This document shows, one piece after another, positions 30,921 to 42,366 of a stretch of 64,000 nucleotides of DNA (position 1 is its first letter; each line of letters begins with the position of its first letter). The DNA comes from Promethearchaeota archaeon (GTDB lineage: Archaea > Asgardarchaeota > Lokiarchaeia > Sigyniarchaeales > SOKP01). The notes under the pieces were generated by a model. The model saw only the letters and a list, made by a program, of their open reading frames with translations, made no database searches and was not told where the DNA came from. The translations under genes and the position numbers were made by a program. The stretch lies in assembly GCA_019058445.1 (NCBI GenBank), contig JAHPZA010000006.1, positions 186,001-250,000 of the forward strand, given 5' to 3'.

Positions 30921-31138
30921 GCCTAGCATTACTCATAATTTCAAAAATTATACCATAAATTTTTTCTCTTTTTTTTCTACTTATTAGTACGAATAATTTA
31001 ACAGAAAAGTAAGTTTAAATAAAAGTTCTCTTGCTAGAATGATATTATTTCAAAAGAATGGAAAAAAAAGGGGATTTATTAGGAATACCTTAATTTTTCA
31101 CACATTTTAATTAAAATGCATTTTATATAGTGATATGA

Positions 31139-32263
31139 ATGGTAGAATCACCAAATTTAGGATTAAGTATTCTTTCTACGGTTATAGGAATTACAGCAGC
31201 AATTATCTTGACTTTCGTCTGTACGAGGCGTAAAGATTTAAAAGTTTGGCTTGCGGCATATTATGCTGTTGCTATTGGGCTATTGGCGAGTGCTATTGGA
31301 ACCGCTTTAAATCCTGGGGCTCATAATATATTAAGTAATGTGTTCTATTCTCTTGCAATTGTCATTATTTTCATTGCGATAGTGAAAGAGTATCGTCAAA
31401 CGTTCATGGAAAACAAAGTAGATAAAAATAAGTTTAAACAAGCTTTACCTGCTGCAGTTGTCATCAATCCAGTCATATTGGGCATGGAGATCTTCATAAT
31501 CACATTTTGTGTGATTGGGGCCGTTTTACTTTTGCGAATTTATTTACATAAAAGAACTCCTACTCATGCGTTTCTATTTTTAGTTTTACTTTCAGCTTTC
31601 TCTACATTGATGGTCACCGTGATTAGAACTTTTGGAGTAGAGGGTATTAGAGTATTTGGGCAAGGTATTACGATTTTTTTTGACACGATACTTTTAGTGA
31701 CTGCTATAGTTGCCCTTATTGAGCAAAAAATTACAAAAACCTCCATGGCATTGAGAAATGTCATTGATACTGCTACAAAAGCAAGTATCAATGTATCAAA
31801 TATAGCAACTGAATTAGCAGCGAGTGCCAGCGAAGTGAACTCCTCTTCCGAGGAAATTTCTATGACAGTTCAAGAAATTAATCGTGATGCGGCTCAAGTA
31901 ACTACTTCTACAAGTGATTTGAATAACATTATGCAGCTCATCAGAAACGTTGCGGAGCAGACGAATTTATTAGCATTAAATGCTGCTATAGAAGCAGGAA
32001 GAGCAGGAGAATATGGACGGGGATTTGCAGTGGTCGCAGATGAAGTAAGAAAACTTGCCGAAGAATCTAAAAAAGCAGTTGCGGATACGGGCGATAAATT
32101 TAATCTCATTGTGAAAAATATTCAAGCAACATCGACCTCTATGGAAGGAATTAGTGCTTCAACGGAAGAACAGACTGCTTCAATGGAAGAGATTTCAGCT
32201 ACTGCCAATAGACTGGGCAATTTAGCTGAAGATTTGAAAAACTCCTTGAAAAAACAGATATAA
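31139..32263 (+). CDS. 7TM sensor with methyl-accepting chemotaxis-type signalling domain
   Basis: Same 7TM family (KRTPTHAFL...); [38 protein letters not shown]. Confidence 0.85.
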   Translation: MVESPNLGLSILSTVIGITAAIILTFVCTRRKDLKVWLAAYYAVAIGLLASAIGTALNPGAHNILSNVFYSLAIVIIFIAIVKEYRQTFMENKVDKNKFKQALPAAVVINPVILGMEIFIITFCVIGAVLLLRIYLHKRTPTHAFLFLVLLSAFSTLMVTVIRTFGVEGIRVFGQGITIFFDTILLVTAIVALIEQKITKTSMALRNVIDTATKASINVSNIATELAASASEVNSSSEEISMTVQEINRDAAQVTTSTSDLNNIMQLIRNVAEQTNLLALNAAIEAGRAGEYGRGFAVVADEVRKLAEESKKAVADTGDKFNLIVKNIQATSTSMEGISASTEEQTASMEEISATANRLGNLAEDLKNSLKKQI

Positions 32264-32446
32264 TTCTACTATTTATTCTACTTTTCTCCAATTTTTTTAT
32301 ATAAATCACTCATTTTTCAATTTCTCAATTAGCTAAGTTAGATCTAGTAATTAAGAACCAAATCTAGGTATGAATATTAGAGTTTTTTTAGTGTCCAACA
32401 TAAGTATTAACTATAATTATTATGGTTGAAAAAGTGAAATTATATT

Positions 32447-33469
32447 ATGATTAAAACAAAAATAACTGAAATGTTTGGGATTAAATATCCCATTGTAAGT
32501 GCTCCTATGGGTCCATTCTACACAACAGAATTAACAATTGCTGTGGCTGAAGCAGGAGGTCTGGGAACTTTAAGTCATGTTACGTTAATGGGAAAAAATT
32601 CAGTAACTGATATGAAAGCACAGCTTGAACATGTATTAGAGCATACCGACAAGCCCTTTGGAGTAAATATAAGGACTGCAAGGGTTCAAACCGATCATAA
32701 AATATTGCTAAATCAAATTGCGAAATGGCGCAAGGATAATCCAAAATTGCGGGAACAATTAATTTATGGAGTTACCAGTGCCGGAGGATCTAGAACTGCC
32801 AGTAAAATATGGAAAAAGAAAGCACCTGATCTACATCACTTTCATGTAGCACCTGCTTTGTGGTTGGTTGATAAAGTAGTTGCTGCGGGATGTGATGGGA
32901 TTGTTGCTACGGGAACTGAAGGAGGAGGTCATCAAAGTTATGAAGGTATTAGCACTCTTGTGTTAATCCAGCAAGTAGCGCAAAAGTATCCCGAAAAACC
33001 CTTAATAGCATGCGGCGGGTTTGCTACTCCTGAGGGCGTGGCATCGGGTTTGGCCATGGGTGCAGATGCAGTTGCGATGGGTACCCGATTTATTGCTTCA
33101 AATCAAAGCGAATTTCACCCTAATTATAAAGCACTTATTCCTCCTGCAACGGCGAGAGATACTCTGCTTACAACAGGAGGGTTTGGACCAATAAGATTAT
33201 TAAAAAATAAATATTGCCTTGAACACGGTAAAGTTATTTCGAAAGAGGAAAAAATAAAACAAGAATTAGCATATGATTTAGATGGCTTTTTAGAAGACTT
33301 ACATAAATACATGATCGTTTATACTGAAGGGGACGTTGAAAATGGTGCGATTCCGGTAGGACAAACGGTGGGATTGATTGACTCGTTAATGGATGTAGAT
33401 GATATAATTACAAGTTTCACAAAAGAAGCGGAAAGTATACTAAAGAATCTTTGCTCTAAAATTTCTTAA
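32447..33469 (+). CDS. Nitronate monooxygenase / FabK-like FMN oxidoreductase
   Basis: MFGIKYPIVSAPMGPFYTTELTIAVAEAGGLGTL; GTEGGGHQSYEGISTLVLI; ACGGFATPEGVASGLAMGADAVAMGTRF. Confidence 0.9.
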   Translation: MIKTKITEMFGIKYPIVSAPMGPFYTTELTIAVAEAGGLGTLSHVTLMGKNSVTDMKAQLEHVLEHTDKPFGVNIRTARVQTDHKILLNQIAKWRKDNPKLREQLIYGVTSAGGSRTASKIWKKKAPDLHHFHVAPALWLVDKVVAAGCDGIVATGTEGGGHQSYEGISTLVLIQQVAQKYPEKPLIACGGFATPEGVASGLAMGADAVAMGTRFIASNQSEFHPNYKALIPPATARDTLLTTGGFGPIRLLKNKYCLEHGKVISKEEKIKQELAYDLDGFLEDLHKYMIVYTEGDVENGAIPVGQTVGLIDSLMDVDDIITSFTKEAESILKNLCSKIS

Positions 33470-33574
33470 TTTTTTTTTTCTATTTATAATTCATGAAGTA
33501 ATAATTAATTTTAAATGTAAAACTTCCATATTGTCTTCAATAGAATTCTAATTATTCATTTCATGTAGATAAAA

Positions 33575-34228
33575 ATGGAACCTATCACCCTTTATATTAC
33601 GATAATATTTTTTGTTTATTGCACTATTTTTTTCTTCCATATCCTATGGAAGTCAAGAAAAATAGACTGGGAACTGAAGTATTACTATTTTGGAATAGCC
33701 TCGTATATAATTTTGTTTGTTATTTCTCAGTCGATGTTTGTAATAAATGAATTGCTTTATACAGGAGGCTCTGGGGTACCTCAGGAGTATTATATAATAT
33801 ACATAATTGCAAATTTTATTGGACAAATGGCGATATTCGGAATAATTGTGGTCGTAGAAAAATATGTGTATAATAAAATGCACTATATCCCATCAGTAAT
33901 TACGTTAATTTCGGCAATTTTAATTTTAGTATTACCTAGGATTAATGACGTAAGCCTTATGATAATCTATATTTTAATTGGCGCTGTTGTAGGAGCTTTA
34001 ATACCCATTATTTATTTCCGAACAGGGTTTCAAGTAAGTGGAAAACCACGCAATAAAAGCTTTATTATTGGCTGTGGTTTAATTATATTTATCCTCGGAG
34101 TCCTATTAAACACATATTTCTTATTAGAACTCATCCCTATATTAGCTATTATTGCTCCTATTGTGCAATTCATTGGAATGGCAATTTTCCATTATGGGCT
34201 TCTCTTATATTATGAATTAGGAGAGTAA
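33575..34228 (+). CDS. Multi-pass (about seven TM) membrane protein
   Basis: 217 aa, about seven hydrophobic segments; no soluble output domain. Confidence 0.7.
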   Translation: MEPITLYITIIFFVYCTIFFFHILWKSRKIDWELKYYYFGIASYIILFVISQSMFVINELLYTGGSGVPQEYYIIYIIANFIGQMAIFGIIVVVEKYVYNKMHYIPSVITLISAILILVLPRINDVSLMIIYILIGAVVGALIPIIYFRTGFQVSGKPRNKSFIIGCGLIIFILGVLLNTYFLLELIPILAIIAPIVQFIGMAIFHYGLLLYYELGE

Positions 34229-34340
34229 AGGCAAATAAATTAAAAATGATTAATATTTTTTTTCCAACTATTTTTGAAATAGTATACATTACCTATCTCA
34301 TAAGCATTGATGATTATACTGGATTTAAAAATTCTAAATC

Positions 34341-34604
34341 ATGAACTCCGCTTCTAAAAACTTGCAGGAAAAATTTAAGGAATTATCCAATATTACTTAT
34401 ACTGCGGTAACAGATTTCTCAAAATGTATATCATGTGGTACATGTGTGAAATATTGTCCCTTAAAAATAAGAGTTTTTAATTCTGAGGGAAAAGCTATTA
34501 CAATAAAAACCAGTAAATCATGCGGAGGTTGTTCCGTTTGTTTTAAACGTTGTCGTCAAAATGCTATAAGTTTACTCCCCATTAATAGAAAATCTAAAAT
34601 ATAA
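34341..34604 (+). CDS. 2[4Fe-4S] ferredoxin-like protein
   Basis: CISCGTCVKYCP...CGGCSVCFKRC. Confidence 0.85.
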   Translation: MNSASKNLQEKFKELSNITYTAVTDFSKCISCGTCVKYCPLKIRVFNSEGKAITIKTSKSCGGCSVCFKRCRQNAISLLPINRKSKI

Positions 34605-34649
34605 GTAAAAAAAAAATAAAAAATATTTACAATATAATTTTAATTTTGA

Positions 34650-36440
34650 TTATTCTTCTAATTTTCTCAATTCCCGTCTTAAAATCTTTCCCACTAAAGT
34701 TTTGGGCAGCTCATCGATAATTTCTATTTCTCTAGGGTATTTATACGGACTTATATTCGCTTGACACCATTCCATAAGATCTTCTTTAGTGACTGTTTCT
34801 TTATATTCGTCTTTTAAGGAGATATATGCCTTAATGGTTTGTCCAGTCCCTTCAGGGTGAGGAATACCGATAACACCGACTTCATTAACAGCTTCATTCA
34901 TATATATTAAATTCTCTACTTCTGCTGGAAAAACTCCATGACCTTTGTACTTAATCATATCTCGCTTTCTATCTTTGATCATTAGATATCCTTCTTTATC
35001 AAAACATCCTATATCTGCAGTGTATAACCATGTACGACCTTTATCATCTTTTCTCAATGCATATTTTGTATCTTCTTCTTTACCCAAATACCCAAGCATG
35101 ATCTGGGGACCACAAGCACAAATCTCACCAAGGTATTTTGGATCGTCAGTATTATCATCAGGGCATTTGGGTAAAATTGTTTTGCCATCATCAATGTCTA
35201 CAATTTTAACTAGAGAATCTGACATGGGAAAGCCTACAGTTCTTGGTTTTGACCTGTCAAAAGTCCCACAACACAAATTTGGACTTGTTTCACTTAGTCC
35301 ATATCCTTCTATTATAAGTGCGCCAGTTATATCTTCGAATTTCTTTTTAACTTCGGGAGGCAGAGATGCTCCTCCACTTATACATGCTTTTAATGTGGTT
35401 AATTTTCCTTTGTATTTCAAAGAATCAGGATCCTGATTTATTAAATTCCAAAGTGTCGGCACTCCAGGAATGAATGTTGCCTCTTCTTTCATTAACAATT
35501 TTAAGATTTTTGATTTCTTTTCAGGAGGAGCTGGAAAGAGTATTAATTTATAAGCATTTGAAATTCCTAGATTCATCCCTGAAGATATGCCAAAGACATG
35601 GGCAAAAGGTACAACTAAACCCACACCACCTTTTCCATGGAGATCCTTAACTTCTGGCAATTGATTTTCAAGCCACGCAACACCTTGTTCTGCATTTGCA
35701 GCCATATTAAAATGAGATAGCATTACGCCTTTAGGTACTCCTGTAGTTCCTCCTGTATAAATTAGTGTGGCAACATCTTTCTTCGGATCAATGTCAACTT
35801 TTGGTACTTTGATGGGATCCCCCATATTTAAAATGTCTTGAAATTTATGAAAATCAATAAACCCAACTTTAGTGGGCCATTCTTTCATTCGGGGAACTTT
35901 TCCTAAAGCAGTTCCCAGTTTCGCTTTCATTTTTGGTAAGTATTCACCAATACCCGTTAAGATAATATGCTCAAGTGTCTTCATCTTACTCAAATCTTTA
36001 TCGAGTAAGTATTCTTTATAAAGAAAATCCAAAATAATTAACACTTTGCTGCTTGAATCATTTATCTGATAGGCAATTTCTACAAATTTATGTAGTGGAA
36101 TAATTGGGTTTACTGTTGCTCCTAATCGTTGAATCGCATAAAAAGCCATAATAAATTGAGGTATATTTGGAGTATCAATAGCTACTACATCTCCTTTCTT
36201 TACTCCTAATTTAGCAAGCCCCGTCGCAAACTGATCGGCTGCAATATCTAATTCTTTATAGGTCATTCTAAATCCTTCAAAATAAATAGCTTGCGAATCG
36301 GGATACAATTCTGCCGAATTTCTTAAAAGACTCCCTAAAGTTTTTACTTTATAATCTATATGTTTGGGCACTCCTTTAGGCCAATATTCATACCAATAGC
36401 GCTTAACTTCATCATCTTCTTCTTGGATTCCTTCTTGCAT
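34650..36440 (-). CDS. Acyl-CoA synthetase (long-chain fatty acid-CoA ligase family)
   Basis: LIYTGGTTGVPKGVMLSH, GYGLSETSPN, YTADIGCFDKEGYLMIKDRKRDMIKYKGHGVFPAEVE. Confidence 0.93.
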   Translation of the reverse strand: MQEGIQEEDDEVKRYWYEYWPKGVPKHIDYKVKTLGSLLRNSAELYPDSQAIYFEGFRMTYKELDIAADQFATGLAKLGVKKGDVVAIDTPNIPQFIMAFYAIQRLGATVNPIIPLHKFVEIAYQINDSSSKVLIILDFLYKEYLLDKDLSKMKTLEHIILTGIGEYLPKMKAKLGTALGKVPRMKEWPTKVGFIDFHKFQDILNMGDPIKVPKVDIDPKKDVATLIYTGGTTGVPKGVMLSHFNMAANAEQGVAWLENQLPEVKDLHGKGGVGLVVPFAHVFGISSGMNLGISNAYKLILFPAPPEKKSKILKLLMKEEATFIPGVPTLWNLINQDPDSLKYKGKLTTLKACISGGASLPPEVKKKFEDITGALIIEGYGLSETSPNLCCGTFDRSKPRTVGFPMSDSLVKIVDIDDGKTILPKCPDDNTDDPKYLGEICACGPQIMLGYLGKEEDTKYALRKDDKGRTWLYTADIGCFDKEGYLMIKDRKRDMIKYKGHGVFPAEVENLIYMNEAVNEVGVIGIPHPEGTGQTIKAYISLKDEYKETVTKEDLMEWCQANISPYKYPREIEIIDELPKTLVGKILRRELRKLEE

Positions 36441-36566
36441 CTTTTTATATCAACTCATATTAAATTGTCAATTAATATAATTGATAAGTTTCTATTTAAA
36501 ACTTTTAATGCAAAGAGAGTTTCTCTCAAAATAAAAAAAAATTGTAAAAATAAAAAGTAAATTGTT

Positions 36567-38363
36567 TTATTTTCCATATTTTTCCTTGTATAATGGATCT
36601 GCTTCCTGTAACGCTCTTCTCTGAACTTTGCCGATTAGGTTTTTAGGGACCTCTTCTATAAATTCAATAAGTTTTGGTACTTTCCAGTAAGTCATATTTT
36701 TATTAGCCCATTCTCTTATATTTTCTTCGGTAATTTTACCAACATAATCTGGTTTAATAGCAATCCATGCTTTTGCTATTTCTCCCACTTCTTCATCGGG
36801 TAAGCCTGCCACTGCTACTTCTAAAACCGCTTCATGCTTCATGAGTAGAGTTTCAATTTCTGTGGGAAAAACAGAGCGACCAGCGACTTTAATTAGTTGT
36901 TTCTTTCTATCACGAATTGAAACACAGCCATCCTCTCTCATGAATCCAATATCACCTGTACGGACCCATGTACGTCCATCCCATACTTTTAACGTATCAG
37001 CAGTAGCTTCTGGTTTATTTAAATACCCTTTCATAACCTGAGGCCCACATACACAGATTTCTCCCGTGTGTTCCTCTCCATATTTCGAACCAGGTAATCC
37101 ATCAGCAATGGGACCAGCCTTAAAATCGTCAGGATCAAAAATTGCCCAATCTGTACCGGGTATAGGCATTCCAACAGTACCAACTGGATTATCACCAAAT
37201 AAACTATTCGCACTAGAAACGCAAGTAGTCTCAGTTAACCCATAACCCTCTACCACTCTACCTCCTGTTCTTTCTTGAAATTTTTCTTGAACAGGTCGGT
37301 GCAATGGACCTGCTCCTGAGACACATAATCTCATTTTTCCCGATAGATTTGGATATGGACTAAGATCTGGAAAATCGGCAATTCTTTTAAAAAGAATTTC
37401 AGCTCCAGGATAAGCAAAACCTTGTGGTGCAGGCATGTCATTTATTACTTGAAGTAATTCATCGGTAGGAGGTGGTCTTGTGAATAATAGCATCCAACCA
37501 CCAGAAGTAATCGCTGCATTCATAACAGCTGTTATCGCAAAAGCATGAAACATAGGCAACACACCTATAACTCCCATCCCAGGCTGCTCCCCTCCAAATA
37601 TTAATCTTACTTGTACGGCATTACATACAATGTTAAAGTGAGTTAATATTGTCGCCTTAGGAACTCCTGTCGTACCTCCTGTCATTATATAAGTTCCAGT
37701 GTCTTCTACAGGATTAATATTCACGTCGGGGACGTCAGGCTCATTCGTTAAAAGCTCATAGAAATTATACGAGGGCTCGAAATCGATTTTTCCCTTACGA
37801 ATCTTACGTGTCTTTCTGGCTATATGATCTTTAAAGCTTTTGGTACCACTTACTAAATCCGCTACATTTGTATAGATTATCATTTCGATGTCAGTTTTAT
37901 CTATAATTGGTTTGACTAATATTTCATACATGGCTTCTAGTGTGATTATAGCCTTAGCTCCTGTAGTCTCTATGTGGTGTAAAACTTCAATAGGTTTATA
38001 AGTAACATTTATACCAGTAGGGATGGCACCTAATTTTGCGCATGCATAAAAACAGATTGGATACTGGAAGCAATTAGGCATTAGGAGTCCAATTACATCG
38101 CCTTTTTTGATTCCGAGTTTAGAAAGACTTGTTGCGACCATATCCATTGCTTCACCTACCTCGCCATAGGTCATCCAAGAACCCAGATAAAAGATTAAGT
38201 TATTATCTGAATATTTTTTACGCTGCCTATCAAAGAATTCGCCTAATGTAATTTTCTCAAAATCATAGTTTTTAGGAACATTTTCCGGCCACCATTTTTT
38301 AAACCAAGCTTTCTCTTCATTCACTTGCCATTCTTTTGCCATATTTAAAGACATTATTATCAC
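36567..38363 (-). CDS. AMP-dependent acyl-CoA synthetase
   Basis: YIMTGGTTGVPKATILTH, GYGLTETTCV, RTGDIGFMREDGCVSIRDRKKQLIKVAGRSVFPTEIE. Confidence 0.93.
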   Translation of the reverse strand: MIIMSLNMAKEWQVNEEKAWFKKWWPENVPKNYDFEKITLGEFFDRQRKKYSDNNLIFYLGSWMTYGEVGEAMDMVATSLSKLGIKKGDVIGLLMPNCFQYPICFYACAKLGAIPTGINVTYKPIEVLHHIETTGAKAIITLEAMYEILVKPIIDKTDIEMIIYTNVADLVSGTKSFKDHIARKTRKIRKGKIDFEPSYNFYELLTNEPDVPDVNINPVEDTGTYIMTGGTTGVPKATILTHFNIVCNAVQVRLIFGGEQPGMGVIGVLPMFHAFAITAVMNAAITSGGWMLLFTRPPPTDELLQVINDMPAPQGFAYPGAEILFKRIADFPDLSPYPNLSGKMRLCVSGAGPLHRPVQEKFQERTGGRVVEGYGLTETTCVSSANSLFGDNPVGTVGMPIPGTDWAIFDPDDFKAGPIADGLPGSKYGEEHTGEICVCGPQVMKGYLNKPEATADTLKVWDGRTWVRTGDIGFMREDGCVSIRDRKKQLIKVAGRSVFPTEIETLLMKHEAVLEVAVAGLPDEEVGEIAKAWIAIKPDYVGKITEENIREWANKNMTYWKVPKLIEFIEEVPKNLIGKVQRRALQEADPLYKEKYGK

Positions 38364-38487
38364 TTTTTTGGATTTAATTCTAACTGTTTTGTTAATTAAA
38401 ATTTATGTTTAAATTTCGAATTATGATTAATATTGTTATTTTCATATTTAAGATTTTAAAAAAATGGAGTTAATACAAGCTGAAGAA

Positions 38488-40572
38488 TTAATCTAGAAAA
38501 GAATTAAGAGATAAATTTCGAATTTTACATTTATTTTCAGTCTTATTTTCGATAATTTTTTTTATATAATTAGAGATTTCCTTTCTCTTTTCTATGCTCG
38601 AAGGAATTGGCAAGATAACTTCTATTATCCTATTTCCTATAGTAGCAATTGTTCCTTGGATAAAGGTTATGCCTTGAATTTGTTTTTGAACAATGTCTAA
38701 ATTTAGTAAGTACAAAAGCAAATAAGAATCAATTGCCTCATCATTATTTAAAACTTTAAATTGATAAATATGGCTCTGGATGATAATTTCAGTGTCTAAA
38801 TGTGTAACGTAAGCTGTTTTTCCTATTAAATTTGGTCCACCATCTTTTACTAAAAGGATATCTCCCTCTTCAATATTTTGTTTTTCCTTATATAAATCAT
38901 ATACTTCCTTAGAAGTTCTTTTATTTGAATCCAGATTTACTTCCCAATTATGAATTTCACTAGTTCGAATAAATGGAACCTCTCCTAATCCATAAACAGA
39001 AGAACCTATTTCATTTCCCCGGGGGAGATATTCTCCTTTATTTGAAAAGATTATTTTTCTTTGAATTAAATCTCTAATTGAAACTAATTCAAAATGTGTA
39101 TCGTCCTTAAGATTTTTAAGTGTTTTTTCAACTCCAGTATAATAATTTGGAATAAATATATTATTTTTAATTTGATTAAAATTGATCTTAAAGATTTTTT
39201 GTTCTTTGTGGTAATTAAAATCTTCAGCCCCCTTAAGTTGGAGATGGAGATCTAGCAAATCATCATTTATGATTGGTTCTCCATCTTGATTTAATATTCT
39301 ACTACCATCTTTATTTAATTGGTATTGAATTTTCCCATCTTTATCGTGACCCACATTATCAATAATTGCAAAGTCAATTTTATAATTATCTGGGATATCT
39401 TTTAATTTTTGGAAGAACAAGACTGAAGCTTTATTACAAGTATAAGGTTGAAATGTATTTTGATCTAAAGAAACAATCCCTAAAATCTTACCATTTGATT
39501 TAAGATATTCCCAAATATATCTATCTGAGGGATTTCCAAAGATCCCTTCAGGTAATACAATTCCTAATTTTCCACCATCCTTAAGAAGTTGGACACACCT
39601 TTCAATAAATAAGATTTGAGGGGGTTGCTGCCTGAAAAGCTTGTTTAATCTTTCCCATTTTCCATTAATATTCTTCCAAACATGCCCAAATTCATATTTA
39701 TTTAGAAGATCTTTAGTATTTATTGGAATTTTTGCCCCAAATGGAGGATTAGTAAGGATTACATCAAAAAATCCGTTTTTTATTACCTGTTTGGCTTGAT
39801 TTCGATAGTTTTTAAAGTCCAATGAATCTTCACAAAATACAAGTGATTTTCCACCACTTAATATTTCCAGATATAATTTGCATATTCTTGCGAGGAAGAG
39901 ATCTTTATCTATTCCATATAGGTTGGAAATTACATCTATTTTCTTCTTTTTATTAGTTAGTTTAGACCAAATAAATTCTTTCGTTTCAAGAAGGAACCCC
40001 CCATGCCCACAAGCAGGGTCTAAAATCTTAGAATTAACATTTGGATCTAAATATTTTACCATGAAACTTACAACATTGGGGGGTGTGAAAAATTGACCCC
40101 CCTCATCCTTTAGAATTTTACTCACAAAAATTTCGAAAGCATCACTCAAAATATCCTTAGAGGATTGAAGTAGAGAAATATGTTGTAACTCCTTTACGAT
40201 CAAATAGACTAAATCTTCATTTAGACTAATGGTTTCATTTTTTCCAAAAATATTAGGGTATTTAGATTTCACATTATTTTTGAAAAAATTTTGAATTCTC
40301 TCGAGTAATACTTTCTCAGTTTCGTTTTCTTTAACACAAAAACTAACCTCATCTTCGGGAGCTTTATTAATCTCATCAACTAATTTACATAATAGGAGAT
40401 TAACGATTACTTTGGAGCGGGTTCTTGTATCTGTATCGGTATATTTTAGCTTCCCATATAGATGTTGATTGATTAAAAGAAAGGTTTTCTTAAGGTTTGG
40501 AGATTTAACCAAATCTTTTTTTTTTAAAATTGCAGTTTGTTTCTCTACGTAATCAGTAATTTTTACCGGCAT
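38488..40572 (-). CDS. Type I-like DNA adenine methyltransferase with fused specificity (target-recognition) domain
   Basis: GGQFFTPPNVVSFMV, LDPACGHGGFL, ILTNPPFG motifs; C-terminal S-subunit-like segment (GEVPFIRTSEIHNW...GDILLVKDGG...IGNRIIEVILPIPS). Confidence 0.9.
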   Translation of the reverse strand: MPVKITDYVEKQTAILKKKDLVKSPNLKKTFLLINQHLYGKLKYTDTDTRTRSKVIVNLLLCKLVDEINKAPEDEVSFCVKENETEKVLLERIQNFFKNNVKSKYPNIFGKNETISLNEDLVYLIVKELQHISLLQSSKDILSDAFEIFVSKILKDEGGQFFTPPNVVSFMVKYLDPNVNSKILDPACGHGGFLLETKEFIWSKLTNKKKKIDVISNLYGIDKDLFLARICKLYLEILSGGKSLVFCEDSLDFKNYRNQAKQVIKNGFFDVILTNPPFGAKIPINTKDLLNKYEFGHVWKNINGKWERLNKLFRQQPPQILFIERCVQLLKDGGKLGIVLPEGIFGNPSDRYIWEYLKSNGKILGIVSLDQNTFQPYTCNKASVLFFQKLKDIPDNYKIDFAIIDNVGHDKDGKIQYQLNKDGSRILNQDGEPIINDDLLDLHLQLKGAEDFNYHKEQKIFKINFNQIKNNIFIPNYYTGVEKTLKNLKDDTHFELVSIRDLIQRKIIFSNKGEYLPRGNEIGSSVYGLGEVPFIRTSEIHNWEVNLDSNKRTSKEVYDLYKEKQNIEEGDILLVKDGGPNLIGKTAYVTHLDTEIIIQSHIYQFKVLNNDEAIDSYLLLYLLNLDIVQKQIQGITFIQGTIATIGNRIIEVILPIPSSIEKRKEISNYIKKIIENKTENKCKIRNLSLNSFLD

Positions 40573-40683
40573 TTATACTCATTAGAGCATTTCCTAATTA
40601 TATTATGAAGGATTGTATATAATCCTCTATGATACCTTGTTTTATTTTATTATTTATTAATAGAAAATTAAGTTTTAGAAATC

Positions 40684-42249
40684 CTATGATTTTGGCATAC
40701 GAGCATTTCCGTTCATTATTTTGCGGTCAAGAATCATATCATTGACTTGAATTCCTGCGAGCAAACAACCAAAAACTCCATGGACAAATTTTGGTTGAAA
40801 TAATCCTTTTATTGGGGTTCTCATTTTTAGACGGGTTCTCCCGAAATTGTTAGGATAAGGGGCCATATCATAAACTGCCCCTGAGGGTGAACCAGAATAG
40901 CGGGCATACGTAGCTGGAGTAGAGATATCAATAACAAGAATATGCTTTCTTAGGTCCGGAATTAGATATTTTTCCACTTTATCTATGAAAAACTCTGCCC
41001 ATTTTTCCTTTTTTTCTGTATACTTTTTATAGTTTTTTTCTCTTAACTCCGCCCAATCAGCAAGAGCCATGGGTGTTATTCTCACGATTATGTTCGGTCT
41101 CCCGCCTGTAGTTAATGAGGGACAAACTACCCCTATATGGAATAACTTATCAGAAAATGCGATTTGTCCTTTTTCATATGCCTCAAATAATCGATCATAA
41201 GTATCTCCACCTGTGGTAATCACATTATATCCACAATCTAAACCTAATCCAGCAAGATCAATTTCATCATCCAATCCTATACTAAGATTCATTGAAGAAG
41301 TTGACATTTTCACCTTTTCCACCTTATCGGCATATTTTTTATTATATTGCCTTATAATATCTAATCCCACCATATCCTTCATTGCAACTTTAGGATCTAC
41401 TGTGGTAACCACATAATCCGAATAAATTTCTTCCCCATCTGATAATCTCACACCCTTTACTTGGTCTTTCTCAACAAGAATCTTTTCTACTTTCGTCTTT
41501 AAACGCAATTCCCCTCCCAGGCTTAAATATCGTTCTTCAATTTTTTTGGGAAATTCGATAAAACCTTTCGTTGGGCGAAATGCTCCGTCTAAAAGGGAAT
41601 TCATAGCCGAAAGTGGTACAATTGCTACAACTTGTTCGCTTGGAATGGCACTAAATTCCGCAAATACATTGAAGATCTCAATAACATCGGGTTCCGTGAT
41701 TTTAAATTTTTCAAAATATTTTTTGAATGTTTTCGAGGCATTTTTAACTATTTTTGGGCATGAAACTAACATTTTTAGAATTTCTGTAAATTTAGGTTCC
41801 ATTTTTAACTTAAATAATTCCAAATACATCGCACGAGAATAATCCAAGAATTTTCTGATTTCTTGTGCGTTATTCGGATATTTTTCCATTAACATTTTTT
41901 TAAATGTTTCTACTCCTGAAGGTAATTCGAGTACTCTAACCTCCTCTGTGTCAGGATTTACTAAAAAAATCCTCATGTAATATCCCTTAAAGCTCTTAAG
42001 CTCTATATCAACCCCGAGATATTCTAAAATTTCTGAAAGGTTAGGAATGATTTGGCAGGTATCGAATACATAATCTTCTCTTTCGTATGATGTCACATAT
42101 CCCCCCGTTTTTGGTTCTTTTTCAATAAGAAGAACTGGCTCCTTTTTAACATCATGATTAATAGCCCAAGTAAGGGCAGTACTCAACCCGGTTATTCCTC
42201 CTCCAACAACGATTAAAGCCTTTTTCTTAGAAGTTTTTATTTCATTCAT
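40684..42249 (-). CDS. Phytoene-desaturase/CrtI-like FAD oxidoreductase
   Basis: ALIVVGGGITGLSTALTWA, LLIEKEPKTGGYVTSY, GVRLSDGEEIYSDYVVTTVDP. Confidence 0.85.
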   Translation of the reverse strand: MNEIKTSKKKALIVVGGGITGLSTALTWAINHDVKKEPVLLIEKEPKTGGYVTSYEREDYVFDTCQIIPNLSEILEYLGVDIELKSFKGYYMRIFLVNPDTEEVRVLELPSGVETFKKMLMEKYPNNAQEIRKFLDYSRAMYLELFKLKMEPKFTEILKMLVSCPKIVKNASKTFKKYFEKFKITEPDVIEIFNVFAEFSAIPSEQVVAIVPLSAMNSLLDGAFRPTKGFIEFPKKIEERYLSLGGELRLKTKVEKILVEKDQVKGVRLSDGEEIYSDYVVTTVDPKVAMKDMVGLDIIRQYNKKYADKVEKVKMSTSSMNLSIGLDDEIDLAGLGLDCGYNVITTGGDTYDRLFEAYEKGQIAFSDKLFHIGVVCPSLTTGGRPNIIVRITPMALADWAELREKNYKKYTEKKEKWAEFFIDKVEKYLIPDLRKHILVIDISTPATYARYSGSPSGAVYDMAPYPNNFGRTRLKMRTPIKGLFQPKFVHGVFGCLLAGIQVNDMILDRKIMNGNARMPKS

Positions 42250-42366
42250 AATTTATATCACTGTATTAATTTTTCAGTTAATTAATTCTAAAATTAGGAT
42301 TAATTATAAAAATACTTTTATCTAATATTCAAAGGAATAACATAAATTTTAATTTAAAATATATGG

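Noticed and set aside
38488-42249. Defence island around the DNA methyltransferase
   Set aside because: Neighbours are CoA ligases, a CrtI-like oxidoreductase and a transporter; no other recognisable defence genes.
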